A DNA stretch of 64,000 nucleotides from Rhynchonema sp. JSB1_4 (taxonomy: Eukaryota; Nematoda; Chromadorea; Monhysterida; Xyalidae), in NCBI GenBank assembly GCA_030248065.1, contig JASAMV010000685.1:1-64000 (forward strand), given 5' to 3'. Positions 1 through 11,427 of the stretch are shown here, one piece after another. The notes under the pieces were generated by a model that ran no database searches, was not told where the DNA came from, and was given only the letters and a program-made list of their open reading frames with translations. Position 1 is the stretch's first letter, and every line of letters starts with the position of its first letter. A program made the translations under genes and the position numbers.

Positions 1-874
1 GAAAGCCCAGGTGTGGTTAAGAAGTGACCAGTGCTCGGGGGAAAAAGGAACCGTCATTCAAGAGTGGGATGGTGAATGCGAGGGTGAGCCAATTTATATA
101 ACGAATGATAAAAAACGACGCACTGTTCCACATGTTGCTGTATCCGTTGAAAGTAGCTGCCATCCGACAATGTAACGCGTTTGCGATTGATCAGTTTGCG
201 ACAACCATGACAGCGGTCGTTGTACGTCACACCAGCGTGTTGGAACGTGCCGACGAAACTGAAACATTGTGTGGAAAATGTGAATTGCCCACACCATCAA
301 CGCCTGCCTGTGTCTCAATGCGAACGACGTCAACTAGCATTTTCAACCATGCATTCCGGACCCCCCGTGGTAGGCGGTTTCCGTTAGGGTGCTTCGATTG
401 CTTTGACTGCTTCACACGCATTTGATAGCATGCAGATTTCCTACAGTAACCCCTCTGAAAACTTGAAAATTGCAGGGTTGTTATTATCCCTTTCTTGCAC
501 GAAAATACCGCGATGTTCTCTGAATGTTTCTTGTGGCCGTGTGGTGACATTTTGCGAAAAATTTGCTGTGGTCTTATTGCCAGCCACTGGGGGTAGCCCT
601 GACGAGGGCTGTTGGGTTAGGGTAAGTCGCCTGGTGGGACGAGATTGCGACGTTTCGACGACGGATCCTGCTGTCGTCATCAGGCTAATGTGTCCTCTGC
701 GCGGTATCGAACTTGAGGCGTTGGGCTGTGATGTGAGTCTAACGCTTTAACCCTTCGACTATCGAGGGGACAATTATAACGCTCTTAAAAGTGCTATATA
801 TGTGCCACAAAAAGAGAAACCAAAACAAAGGAGGACGGAGCACAACAAAAAAGAACAAAAAAAAGAGGAAAACA
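1..874. other. No gene recognised
   Basis: Only short overlapping open frames on both strands are present. None has a recognisable domain, a clean splice pattern or consistent codon use. I see no repeat unit here apart from A-rich runs near 820-870. Confidence 0.5.
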
Positions 875-1010
875 CCTAAGACTACCAAGTTCATGTTTTA
901 TAACTTTCTCAGTTATAACATGTGTGTTATTATTCATGTGTTTTAACTTTTTCAGTTATAACAGGTGTTGTTGCCTGATTTTTGCAAATTTAAAGGGGAC
1001 ATGTGCTTAA
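875..1010 (+). repeat. Direct repeat copy 1 with internal hairpins
   Basis: This stretch and 1401-1539 are near-identical direct repeats about 137 bp long. Both begin CCTAAGAC and end GGGGACATGTGCTTAA. Each contains two small inverted repeats of the form GTTATAAC-spacer-GTTATAAC, able to form AT-rich hairpins. The repeats lie just outside the Penelope-like remnant, on the side of its endonuclease end. They could be remnants of an element terminus, but I could not recognise a ribozyme core or a tandem pseudo-LTR. Confidence 0.7.
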
Positions 1011-1400
1011 GGGATGCGAGAGCATTGTGTGACTGTTGTATTCAGCAAATTATTGAAAAAATTAATTTGGAGTCCTGTCTACGCCTAGGTTTCGCGGGGT
1101 ATTCGAGACCATCGGCGTGACGTTGTGCCCCCCGCTCGTCAGCCGAATAGCACAATCGCCATGTGAAACTCACTTAGTAAAAATAATAAATTTTAAAAAA
1201 ATTGTCTTTTTTTCTAAAAAAATTATTTAAAAAATAAATAAATTGTAAATTGTATTACTGTTGCGATGTCGAAAGAAAGGAATTGTATGAAAACACGAAA
1301 TGAAATAGTTTGAACAATTTGAAAAAAGTTATAAAGGATAGAAAAGAATAAAAAATAGAACGTAAAATTCGGTAATCTTACGATAAGCTCGCTATATATA

Positions 1401-1539
1401 CCTAAGACCAGCAAATTCATGTGTTATAATTTTCTCAGTTATAACACGTGTGTTGTTATTCATGTGTTATAACTTTTTCAGTTATAACACGTGTTGTTGC
1501 TTGATTTTTGCAACAAATTTCAAGGGGACATGTGCTTAA
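1401..1539 (+). repeat. Direct repeat copy 2 with internal hairpins
   Basis: Second copy of the 875-1010 repeat, in the same orientation and offset by about 526 bp. The palindrome CAGTTATAACACGTG is cleaner here than in copy 1. The DNA between the copies is A/T-rich with no gene. Confidence 0.7.
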
Positions 1540-1574
1540 CCCTGATCTATCAAGTGGAGTCCCTAATCTAACAA

Positions 1575-2600
1575 GGTGGCCTGGTATTTAGCCATCTGTT
1601 GCGCCACTGGGCGCTCAGTGGTAGCTGGGCGTGGCGAAGTTTGTGCTTCCCTCCTGATCTTCCTCTTGAACTTGTTGGGTACTGTTGCCAGCACTGTTCC
1701 TTGAAGTTCGGTTGGCAGTTCTGGGGGCACTGCACACAGTGCTCTGCTATAGCACTGGTTTCAGCACGCACATACAATACTTCACACCTGTCTTGTGTTG
1801 AGACAGTCTGTTCTTCAGTGGCTTCCGGTCTCTCCGATGTACACTTTGCCACATGGCTCCATGGGCACTTTGTATACCACTTCGGCTTTGTGCTCCTGTG
1901 GTCTCATCGGAGCTACTTTGGTGAGGGACTTTCTCAGTGTTTGGTCACTCTTTCCAACCAGTTTGACCTTGTACTTGTGGCAGATGCGCTTGAGTTTCTC
2001 AGTGCATTGACCACTGTATGGTACCACTGCTGTGGCCACTGGAGCCTATGGGTTTGGCCTCTGGTTTGATTGTGGTGCCATTGCCCTCTGTACCTGTGCA
2101 CTTGGGTAGCCGTTCATGGTGAAGGCGCGGTGGAGTCGCTTCTTTTCCATGTCTCGTTCCTGTCCCGTGGAGCAGATGGTGTTTGCTCTGTTGGTCAGGC
2201 ACTTGACCACTCCCAGGTTTTTCTTTGTGGGATGGTTCGACTGCCAATGCAGGTACCTGTCAGTGTGGGTTGGTTTGCGGTATACGGTGGTGGTCAGGGA
2301 TCGTGGTGTTCTTTTGACCATCACATCCAGGAAGGATAGTTGTCCACCTTCCTCCGTCTCCATGGTGAGCTGTATGGCATTGTTCTGGCTGTTCAGGTGG
2401 GCTTTGAACCCTTCGAGTTCATCGGCTGACCCGCTCCACAGGATGAAGGTGTCATCCACGTATCGGAGCCATAGGTCTGGAGGAGGGTCTGCTGATCGTA
2501 GTACATCTTCCTCCAGGTCTGCCATGAACAGGTTGCAGAGGATTGGCGATAGCGGGGATCCCATCGCCATCCTATCCACCTCTGAGTAGTACCTGTCCTT
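1575..2600 (-). mobile_element. Penelope-like element remnant (RT plus GIY-YIG), minus copy
   Basis: Read on the minus strand from about 2600 down, the frame gives the end of a reverse transcriptase: GSPLSPILCNLFMADLE, then the catalytic RYVDDTFILW, then a conserved thumb segment with FLDVMVKR and TTTVYRKPTHTDRYLHW. After a frameshift near 2045 the GIY-YIG nuclease linker follows (CGKVYIGETG at about 1840-1870), then SAIAEHC. RT followed by GIY-YIG is diagnostic of endonuclease-bearing Penelope-like elements. The 5' part of the RT is missing and the nuclease part contains stops and frame changes, so this copy is dead. Its inverted partner begins at 2606. Confidence 0.85.
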
Positions 2601-2605
2601 GTCCT

Positions 2606-2990
2606 TGCTCAAAGCCCACCTGGACAGCCAGAACAATGCCATACAGTTCACCATGGAGACGGAGGAAGGTGGACAACAACCCTTCCTGGATGTGATGGTC
2701 AAAAGAACACCACGATCCCTGACCACCACCGTATACCGCAAACCAACCCACACTGACAGGTACCTGCATTGGCAGTCGAACCATCCCACAAAGACCAAAC
2801 TGGGAGTGGTCAAGTGCATGACCAACAGAGCAAACACCATCTGCCCCACAGGACAGGAACGAGACATGGAAAAGAAGCGACTCCACCGCGCCTTCACCAT
2901 GAACGGCTACCCAAGTGCACAGGGCAATGGCACCACAATCAAACCAGAGGCCAAACCCAGAGGCTCCAACAACAATAAAACAGCACATGT
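2606..2990 (+). mobile_element. Penelope-like element fragment, inverted plus copy
   Basis: The plus-strand frame from KAHLDSQNNAIQ to TMNGYPSAQ repeats, with about 90-95% identity, the RT thumb encoded on the minus strand at about 2070-2415. The two copies therefore form an inverted repeat with a spacer near 2420-2605 that holds the only YVDD motif. This copy begins abruptly inside the RT and is cut before the GIY-YIG domain. Fragments abutting in opposite orientation are common for 5'-truncated Penelope insertions. Confidence 0.8.
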
Positions 2991-3673
2991 GATCAACACA
3001 TACGTTCGAAAAATGATCCCACAACCTTGCCGCAAGGAAAGCTTTTCTCGATGATGCGACAAGCACGAATAGTTCCCAATAGGTCCAGTCGCGGCAGTGA
3101 GTGCGCGGGCCATGGCGTTTAGTCGTGCCACCGTGTCCATCGCGAAGGTGTTCGACAGCGGAATGGAATTTGGGTACAAACACTTGACACCGGTTACAAT
3201 GAAGAACAACCAAACATAGGAACTGGAACGACTTGAACCAGCGGCTAATCCAGTGCACACAGCAGCAGCAACAGCGCTGACAACATGAGACAAACACAAA
3301 CATCTCTTTACTGGCGGACAATAGATGAAAATGAAAATGTTGCTTCGTAAAAATGCACATGTACTGTAAATTCATACAAGCATAAGCATGAAACAGCATG
3401 ATATTAATAAACGTTTACCACCTGCAAGTGTTCAAGACGAAAACAAAGAAGACGTTACTGTGAAAACCCCTATATACTTTTCAAATTATACAAGTTTCAG
3501 TTGTCATAAGTAAACTTAAAAAATAAACATGGTGAACTTACAACGAGGAAATAATAACAACACGAGAATAGCGACACTAATCATCATGCTAAACGGGAAA
3601 ACATTAAAACAGATAAACATGATTGTGAGACAGAAAAGTAAAAAAGGATTAATCCGAGCTCAACAATTTCACC
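2991..3673. other. Spacer without a supported gene
   Basis: A minus-strand open frame runs across 2572-3399, but its lower half is antisense to the Penelope fragment. The upper half (3060-3300) has hydrophobic stretches and no domain I know. AT-rich sequence with AATAAA-like motifs fills 3380-3640. I see nothing else. Confidence 0.4.
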
Positions 3674-5058
3674 TCAATTCTCTTCGTCGTATCGTTTCAC
3701 CCGTTCGATGCGCATGCCCATGTCCTGCAGCCCACGTTCCAACGCATCCATGGAAATGTCTGTGCGGTACACGGCGGCTTGGTAGAACGTTTCAGATGTC
3801 AGGCCTGACAACAAGGTTTATTTATGCAAATTTATTAGCAATTCATGATGTTTTCTACCATTGATGTTGGACGAACATGTAACACAAAAACATATACACC
3901 CAGAGAAAAAATCATGCTCACCAACCACGTGGGAATGTGTCTCCGAAACCCAACTTCTGCGCCAGGTTGAGATTAGCCACAAATTTGTCCGTCATCAACC
4001 GCCTCTTGTCACGAATACGGTCCAACACTATATCCGTAATCGGGCTGTGCATGTTTTTTTCGTGTTTCTTCAGCAATGCCCGTGAGACACTCATGTAGCC
4101 GCAGATCTTAAAAAGGAACCGAAACAAATTTACATAGCAATACAGGAACAAAGTAACAAGCAAAAAAACAGTATGCCATCAGTATAGTACCTACCGGACA
4201 CACTTTGTCGGTTATGTGCCGAGCATGATCTTCATCGTCTTTTAGCATGGCGACAACCACTTTCGCCAAACGACACGATCTGTGTTGATGGAACATGTGC
4301 GAAAACGACCCTTCCCACTTGCACGCGTCCTTGTACGGGTTGAGCGACCCCTGAATTGTATTATTTTCCTATAGAAGGCATTGAATAAGCGGCGCAAAAA
4401 CAGGCGTATATCACCAAGCACGTGTACACGCAGCCATCGCCTGCGCGAACGTTCCTTTGCTCGTCACACTTGGTGGGATCGAAATAGCGGGTTCCAAGGC
4501 GTCGTCTGTTGTCATTGTACATTTCTCTCGTGCGTCGTACCATGTCCTCTGGTGCTAAAAGTGTCAAGCCTGTTTATACTGACATCTTCTGTGTCAATTG
4601 AAAACCAATGGATACTGGACATTTTTAAGCCATTTTAGTTGCCGCTGACGAACTGATTGCATATTCGATACTGACCAAAAAATGCCCGGTCCCTGATCAT
4701 GACGATTCAGTGCTACAAATTCAAAATATTGTTTGCAAATAAACATCACCGGTTCCCGCGTCCCTGTCCATGTCCCTCTCATCCTCTTTCTCCTCCTCCT
4801 GATCCATTGCATCGCTGTCCGGATCTGCAAAGTGCAATAAAAGGTAAAAAAGAAAACGTTTTCGTGAGCGCTCACCTACTGACCTGATGTTCCTGACGTT
4901 TCATCTATGACACGCAGGGGAGCACGATTGCGCTTCGGTACAGGTTGCGCACGTTTCGGTGTCTGTGTTTGCCGCGCGTCGGTTGCGGTACCTGTGAATA
5001 AAGGATGAACACGATTGAACAGTAAATGGCGACTCTGCCAGTAATTTTGGCCCAGCAT
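3674..5058 (-). CDS. C2H2-finger protein of unknown function, six exons
   Basis: Minus-strand exons with matching phases: 4884-5058, 4750-4824, 4554-4415, 4350-4195, 4106-3926, 3804-3674, giving about 285 residues. Exon 1 is basic and Thr/Pro-rich (TQTPKRAQPVPKRNRAPLR). Exon 2 is strongly acidic (DQEEEKEDERDMDRD). Exon 3 begins APEDMVRRTREMYNDN. Exons 4 and 5 join to make a classical finger, KVCPICGYMSVSRALLKKH followed by EKNMH, split by the intron between the two cysteines. The preceding segment has extra Cys/His (CKWEGSFSHMFHQHRSC) that may form a second, atypical finger. The protein ends RYDEEN-stop. Start choice: the ATG at 5058 is in frame, but a tiny upstream exon at 5743-5758 (MSHVG, phase 1, donor GTAAGT) would join an acceptor at 4992 in phase. 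Function not recognised; possibly a nucleic-acid-binding protein. Confidence 0.65.
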
Positions 5059-5319
5059 TCTGGTAACGACGGTTCGGAAAAAACGGTTCTTTTAAATCTG
5101 CAACTATAGGAGATACCGGGGTACTGTACGCAGAATTTTGGGTGTCCCCCACAAACAATAAAATTAAAAAAACTGAACTGAACCTGAATGTTTTCGCTGT
5201 CCTGCGCGTGTCCTATCACCTGTAGCGTGGATGGCGTTCGTGAATATTTGACTTTTGCTGCAAAGATTGATCAGATGCAGAATGGCGGTGAACAGAGATT
5301 AAGATAGGTCCTGGCCGGG

Positions 5320-5575
5320 TTTTTGGACTTTTGGCTCGGGCCGGGCCTGGCCGGGCCGGACTTGCCCATGCTTTGTCTTTGGTTCTTTGGTTTTGGCGTC
5401 TTTCTCTTTTTTTTGTTTTTTTTGTTTTTTTATTAAAATTTATATTTATTCAACCGAATTGATCAAATTTCAAGCCAAAAAAGCGCCTTTTTTGCCCAAA
5501 AATTGCGCTTCGCCGCCGGGCCGGGCCGGAGTTTTGGTCAGTCGGGTCGGGCCGGGCCGAGGCCTAATCCTAATT
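5320..5575. repeat. GGGCCGGGCCGG-type repeat island
   Basis: Tandem GGGCC/GGCCGG units flank an AT-rich core; a fuller form of the same design is seen at 32.83-33.26, 63.16-63.22 and 63.57-63.69 kb. It lies just upstream of the small finger gene. No target-site duplication could be read here. Confidence 0.5.
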
Positions 5576-5742
5576 TCTGATTCCAGTCATTTAGTTTCAG
5601 AAAAAGAAAATAATTACAAGAGAAAATCCGAGCGGAGGATCAATTTCTGTCGCCTTGGTTATGTCTCCAGTTGGAAACTCGCCGCAGGTAGACGCACCTA
5701 GCTGTCCTAACTGCACTATTTAATGACTAAACAGTAACTTAC

Positions 5743-5758
5743 ATCCCACATGCGACAT
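5743..5758 (-). other. Possible first coding exon of the 3.7-5.1 kb gene
   Basis: ATG TCG CAT GTG GGA T followed by the strong donor GTAAGT on the minus strand. The phase-1 donor matches the TATTCACAG acceptor before 4991. It competes with the simpler start at 5058, and only a transcript would decide. Confidence 0.35.
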
Positions 5759-7618
5759 GACGACGCGTTGAAAGCTCTAGAGAAACACCACCCGAGAGAC
5801 AAGGTAACGATTCGTGAATTCAAACTTCTGATTATCAACGTTGATTATGTGTTACTTTAAAAAATGTCGATCCTTTGTACAATAGCCCGATTTGGCTTCA
5901 TTTGAATTCATCTTCTGTGGATCAAAGAAACAAATATGCAAACTGTAAAAACAGCAACAAAACGCCAACAGTCTTCCCGTTTTATAGTGACATGATGAGA
6001 ACGACCCATTCTATGACACTGTAGGAATAGTGCTATTTACCTGCCTAGCGCTACATCGGAGACAAAAAACACGCGTTGCAAAATATGAATCGTAACTCAC
6101 GGATTCACCACAATGAGGGACGACTGTATTTATATGCTGCTAAACGCTGTTACACCCGCTCGGAAACCACATGCGTTTTTGGAGAAACAAATCATTAGTT
6201 TGGTTGGTTGCATCTCGCCGGTACGATTTCTTTGGGTGGAATTTTCGAAACGCTGTAAAGTTAACTTTCGTGCAAAGATAGGCGTAAAGTTAGGTCGAAA
6301 GCTCGGGCGGGCTAGCCCCGGTTTAACCGTAAACCTTTCCCTTTTTTTGGCGTGAATTTTTTCTTTTTTCCGCCGCTTCTACCCCCTGAGCTTCGACCGA
6401 GCCCCCCCCCCCGGTACCGACTTTCCCCCCAACACCACACCCCTTTGTCGTTTGTTCGTTCGTGTTCACATTTTCGTTTATTAATACTCATGTTCATTCT
6501 TTTAGGGTTTCTCCGGATCTTGTGTTAAGGTCTTTGCGAAAGCGTGCAGATAAAATTTGAATTTGAATTTGAAATCATGCAAAATATATATTATGCGGTA
6601 CAAAGTACGTCTGAATATGTATATATAAATATATATTTAGATGTGTTAGATATGTATTACAAATGTTATTAACACATCATGTAAAACTTCTGTGTATGTC
6701 ACATCGTTGTGTTTTTCCCAAGTAATCTGACAATTCGTCTTTTGCGCACAATGAGAACCACAACTACAGTAACCCAATTAGAGTGCCTCGAGTGCCCCGC
6801 CTGCAGTAGGTTTCATCAGAGTGCCTTGAGTGCCTCATCCCGTTGAAAACACCATGTCGCTGAGGCAGTCAAAGCAGTCGAAGCACTCGAAAAGCACCCT
6901 AACGGAAACGGTCAGTGGTACCACATTGGATTACTGGCATGCGAGGACAATGTAGGAAGGGGCAACAGTCCTCCTGAGTGGCTGGCCACCACGGAAAATG
7001 ATGCAGAGCGGACTCAAGATAGATGATCAAACAGGCTGCTTTCGCCTGTCCTAATTTTGTATTTATTTTTTATTCCCGTAACTTTACACCCTGTTTTGCA
7101 TTTATCTTCAAAATTCCGCACCCGGTTCTGTAATTATGCTTTTTGCGCTTCCTTCTTCTATTTATGTGTTTATGTGCTATTGAGTTTGTGTGCACGCAAT
7201 AAAACAAACAAACCATATCAACTCGCCGCTTTTGTGGTGCACATGGTCATCGCCACTTGTTGCACCCATGTTTCACTTGAAACGTCAGACAAAGTAGCTT
7301 GGCTTCCTACCTTTCATCTTTCACGATTCCTGCGGTTTCACTGTGAACAGAGGTCGCTTCAGACATTGATTCCGTAGTCATTCGCTCGGTTTGTTTTGCC
7401 GTTGTTGCAACGATCGGGCCACTCATTGGCTCAACCACCTGAAATGGCGGTTTTGCTCAACGTTATTCGTTGGGTCACTTGTACATCTAGTGCATTCACG
7501 CTGACAATGACCTGGTTGACAGCCCCGCCCGTCTGAAGAACAGGTTACAGAAACGGACCACCAAAAACACACAGCACATTAATTCCACCAACGGAATGGA
7601 GAAAAAAGAAATTGAACA
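5759..7618. other. Intergenic stretch with interspersed repeats
   Basis: No gene recognised. Near 6520-6560 a 30-bp stretch (GTGCAGATAAAATTTGAATT) recurs at 63480-63520. At about 7040-7205 is a 165-bp interspersed repeat containing TTTGTATTTATTTTT and GCAATAAA, which is also found inside the MITE at 28.6-28.77 kb. A C-run lies at 6402-6412. Confidence 0.5.
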
Positions 7619-8304
7619 TCACCAAACCATAGTCTTCTTAACACCAAAGCATTCATTGACCAGTCGATGGACATCAGTCCTTTGTGTTCTGCGATTGTCA
7701 ACAAAAGCGGACTTTTCGAGGGTCGGGTGCTGTTTTCGAATATGCCTGTGGACTTGCACCGACCACAAACATGTGAATGTGCACCCAACAGCCTTGCATG
7801 CAAACGGTTGTGGGGCGTAGTGGAATCTGGAACAATAATCGATCAGGAAAGTTTGCTTTAGATTACATTAAGCTTGCTGATTGACATGGATTGCCAGCAT
7901 GGGTTACATTATTTTTTTGTATTGGATCACATTTCGAAATTCGTTGATGGTGGTGCTGACTTTGACCAGCGTAAAAGCTGTCCCAAACAACTGATAACGA
8001 ACAAACGATCGAAGCAATCACACTGTATAGGTCTGCGGTCTGTGTTCAACCAGAATCGCAGAGAACGTGGTGGTTCACCTACCTGTAGACGTGCTGCGCC
8101 AAGAATTTGTACCATTCTGCTCCTCCATTTCCACCCTTGTCAGTCTTGCCCAATGCCACGTTTGTGGTGCACCGATTGCAGCGGTTGCTCATTGGCACAC
8201 CCTTGTGCTTGAACAAGGCTGGCTCACTCGAATCCGGGGTCGTTCGAACTTGCGATTGTGTCTTTGTTGATTTTTTACGAGATCGCTGTTGATGTTTGGC
8301 TGCG
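7619..8304 (-). CDS. Second C-terminal cassette of the minus-strand zinc-finger unit
   Basis: Two minus-strand exons, 8304-8083 and 7826-7619, with GT-AG borders and phases 2/2. The first encodes LFKHKGVPMSNRCNRC...HVYR, aligning with FTHNGVTYIDFCRQC of cassette 1 and FVHRGVHYTDYCSSC of the plus-strand unit. The second encodes a terminal finger, FACKAVGCTFTC followed by HRHIRKQH, and ends RLVNECFGVKKTMVW-stop. No N-terminal finger exons lie between this cassette and the end of the neighbouring gene (8413). It is therefore either an alternative 3' end of that gene, using the same phase-2 donor at 9370, or a truncated duplicate. Function unknown; the Cys/His pattern suggests zinc binding. Confidence 0.6.
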
Positions 8305-8412
8305 CTGAAACCTCACATTGCATTGCCTATGCCGAAGCTAGCTGAGTATTGGATTTTTTACTCATTCTTAGTTACACACAAACACAGCACATAATGCAGA
8401 AATCAAAAAGCC

Positions 8413-10587
8413 TTACCGTTTTATCGCCAACTTTGTTCGTTGCCGTTTCTGATTATCCTGGAAAAAATATTTTTTCATAAAAATTTCTAGCAGCATACTA
8501 TCAAAATCATGAAACAACACAAAAGAACCAACGGTATGGACAAACAGTCGTTTGAGCAGTGCTTTGAAACGAGGATGCTGTCTGACATGTTGACGTGTGG
8601 CCAATTGCGTATAGCTGGTCAAATCGGGGGCCAACTTGTGCACAACTTTGACATGATTCACCATGTGGGACCGACTGAACATGAGATGGCCACACACCAA
8701 ACACTTGAAACGTTTGCCCAGTGGAAGGTGTACCCTGAAATTGAGCTACAAGCTTTGAATGCAAACATCCAACGACTGTGACTGCGATTGGAGTACGACA
8801 GGGCGAAATTTTACGCTGGTCAATGTCAGTGCGCGCCAACCCTCCTAAAAGCAATACGGCCCAATATGTTGCCATGGCCGGTCGTAGTGCTTGCCTCCAT
8901 GCACTGCTCAATGTGTTGCTGATGTTTCACATTGTAGTGACATCACAATTCCCAAACTACGGGTCATGGTGTAAACGCAACTAACTGTTCAACGTGAATG
9001 GTCAACCGATGATGGTACTGTGAAGGTGTCATTTGTAGACCAGTGCGATTGACAGGCACTCGACATTGACGACAAAAGTCGATGTACGTCACACCATTGT
9101 GCGTGAATGTAGTGGTCGGACTGAAAATATCGATGTGCTTTGGAAACCGACAAGCAAATGTCACAGTCAAAAATTTTACAAAATATTCCACACCGATCGG
9201 ATATCGTTAACAGACTGTTGGATATGCAAACGCTGTCAGCCACTCGAGCAATGACGACCGATGTCAGTGGCTGATCATGACCATTAGTCGGTGAAACATC
9301 ATGTCTGAAAAACATAGACAGTGCCATAAATGTGCCAGAAAAGCAAAAAATCAATATTAATATGATCACCTGTTATGGCCTTCCTGCATTGTCTCTCCCA
9401 AGTCCACGTCGCAGTCCGGAACTCGCACTTCAACATCCGGCACTTGCGGGTCCCGACTAAGACCGGCATCTGGGTTGTTTGACTGCAGATCGGGAAAACA
9501 CTTGGCCAGCAGATGTTTGATTTCGGTGTCAGAACTGGAGTCGGATTGTTCGCTGCGATAGAACTGCTTCGGAATCGATTCGAAGTCGGCAAAATCACCG
9601 CGTTTGTGATGCGTCTGCACGAAATGCCCCAGCAGCAAGTGACTGTCAGCGCAACGAAACACCTTCCTCTTCAGTTTCTTGCACAACAAGCAGCTGAATT
9701 GACACGATTGAAAATGACACGTGGTCACGTGATCGAGTATCGCACTTGTCAAGACGTGTTGTCGACAGCGACGACACACGATGGCATGGTCATCAGGCTG
9801 TGAAACATCAGCCAGCTCGCTCTTGATCGTTGATAGAAGGCTGATATGTGAATCATCGGCTATGAATGTATCCTGTGGCTTCATGCACTCATCGACCGGA
9901 CTGGATGATACCGTGAATGGCATGTCGCCTTGATTATCAGGCAACCGACCCTGTACACGTAATGTTTCAATCGCCCGGTCGACTTCGACATTCAGTTCGG
10001 TCTCGATGTCCGGTCTGCGTTGGTCAAGAACCTGGAAGGATTAGTCCTGTTCTAGCCTAATCTTTTTGGCCGGAATGCTTAGGCCCAATCCTTCCCAGCC
10101 TGAACATTCGAATTGAATGTGGGCTTATTATTGGAGGCTACATAGGATACCCTAAAAACAGGCCTGAATACTCCAGGCCTGAATCTCGGACATCGAATCT
10201 GTGTCCCCATCGCACAATAAGTCACAACAGGTGTCATTTATGGACGGCCTTATCGATGTGCCACATCAAGGTGCAGTTTGCCATTGGCGAAACACTTTTC
10301 AGTGTCAGTGCTCTCATTGCCATTAATTTGAAGTTTACCACATCAAGCCCAATTACGAAAATATACACAACTTCACATAACAGCAACAAACAAACCGTAT
10401 CCTCGCCGGCCGCCTGCGAATGAAAGTATTGCAGATGTTTCACAATCGCATACCGACTGACAGCCCTGCAGTGGCAGACAGCGCACGCGTATGGCTCGTA
10501 TTTGTAGTGATACTCGGACAGGTGGTTACGCAACGCTGATAGGTCGGGACTCTCGTGCGTACGACACAGGTGACAGAATATGGACAT
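8413..10587 (-). CDS. Lineage-specific zinc-finger protein, minus unit
   Basis: Exons 10587-10396, 10031-9370, 9120-8986 and 8734-8413 on the minus strand give about 436 residues. Exon 1 starts MSIFCHLCRTHESPDL and holds two paired fingers (CHLC...HLSEYH; CAVC...HLQYFH). Exon 2 has an acidic Ser-rich linker and two more (CRRC...; SCLLC...HFVQTHH), then an SDSSSD stretch. Exon 3 carries HNGVTYIDFCRQC, an atypical Cys pair preceded by a conserved aromatic motif. Exon 4 has the final finger (CLVCGHLMFSRSHMVNHVKVVH) and a C-terminal helix-like LLKRLF. An upstream in-frame ATG exists at 10680; I chose 10587 because the plus-strand paralogue starts at the matching place (MSMPLRC). The true 3' end may be earlier than 8413, because the tail after VHTV has no counterpart in the paralogues. 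Probably a DNA- or RNA-binding protein; no orthologue recognised. Confidence 0.7.
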
Positions 10588-11427
10588 GATCGGTGATGTT
10601 TCATTCAACGAACGATCGAAAGTGAAATTATGTGGGTTCTGCAGAACGTCAAATGTGGAAAAACAAAATTTGGATTTCACGCAGGCTTAACATTTTATGA
10701 TTGAAAGCAAGTGAAGAACAGCAGTCTCTCAAAATCGACTGAGTTATGCATGAACTGGGCAGGAACAAACAAAGCGACCACACTGACAGGCGAAGTCCGA
10801 ATTAGTGTCCTCCATCATAAATATTGGCACTCTCCGCTCTGTGCTGCAAACGAAGAAATGTTGATGTCGAAAACAAAAGCGCAAACATCAAGGCAGCGAA
10901 GAAAGCAAACAAGAATATGCTGAGAACGTCATGCGAGTTTAGTGCTCGTTGATCGTTAGTTTTGGGCAAGAGGTGCAAGCCTGCAAGCCTCTTTGTTCGT
11001 TTTGCAGTGGCACTGATGCATCCCACACCAGATTGCAGCAGTGTGCACGCCAATCACGATGTTTTTGTTTGTGTGTTGTGCGATACACCCAGGCAAGGCA
11101 TCTCACGCTGGTTTTTTGGTTTTTTATTGCCCACCGCCCCTACACCACTGCTGCCTCAAGGCTATTTTTCTGGGCTGGTGTTCGCACTTTTCAAATGTCG
11201 CGCCCTTTTTGTTTTGTTCATATGAGCAACGATGTTGGAGCCTGCAGGCGTTGCTGACTGTGCAGATTGAACAAACCCACTTTGAATCGCTGCTTTGATT
11301 TCTCTTCTCTCTTCTGCCTCTCATGCGGACGCTGTTCAGCGCCGCACAAACTCGATTTTCCTCTCTCTTCTGCACACAAATCTCGATTCTTTTTGAACGC
11401 AGAGAGCGACAATTCAGGCCATCCATC
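10588..11427. promoter_or_regulatory. Shared intergenic region between divergent zinc-finger units
   Basis: The two homologous zinc-finger units are transcribed away from each other from here, with start codons 840 bp apart. There is no clear TATA box on either side. A CT-rich stretch at 11295-11350 precedes the plus-strand start. A bidirectional promoter is an inference from layout only. Confidence 0.35.

Noticed and set aside
875..1539. Hammerhead ribozyme in the direct repeats next to the Penelope remnant
   Set aside because: Such ribozymes occur in Penelope pseudo-LTRs, but I found no CTGATGA core with a matching GAAA strand here.
2046..2900. A continuous 284-codon minus-strand frame across both Penelope fragments
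   Set aside because: Only its second half is reverse transcriptase; the first half is antisense to the inverted plus copy, so the single protein is an artefact of the inverted arrangement.
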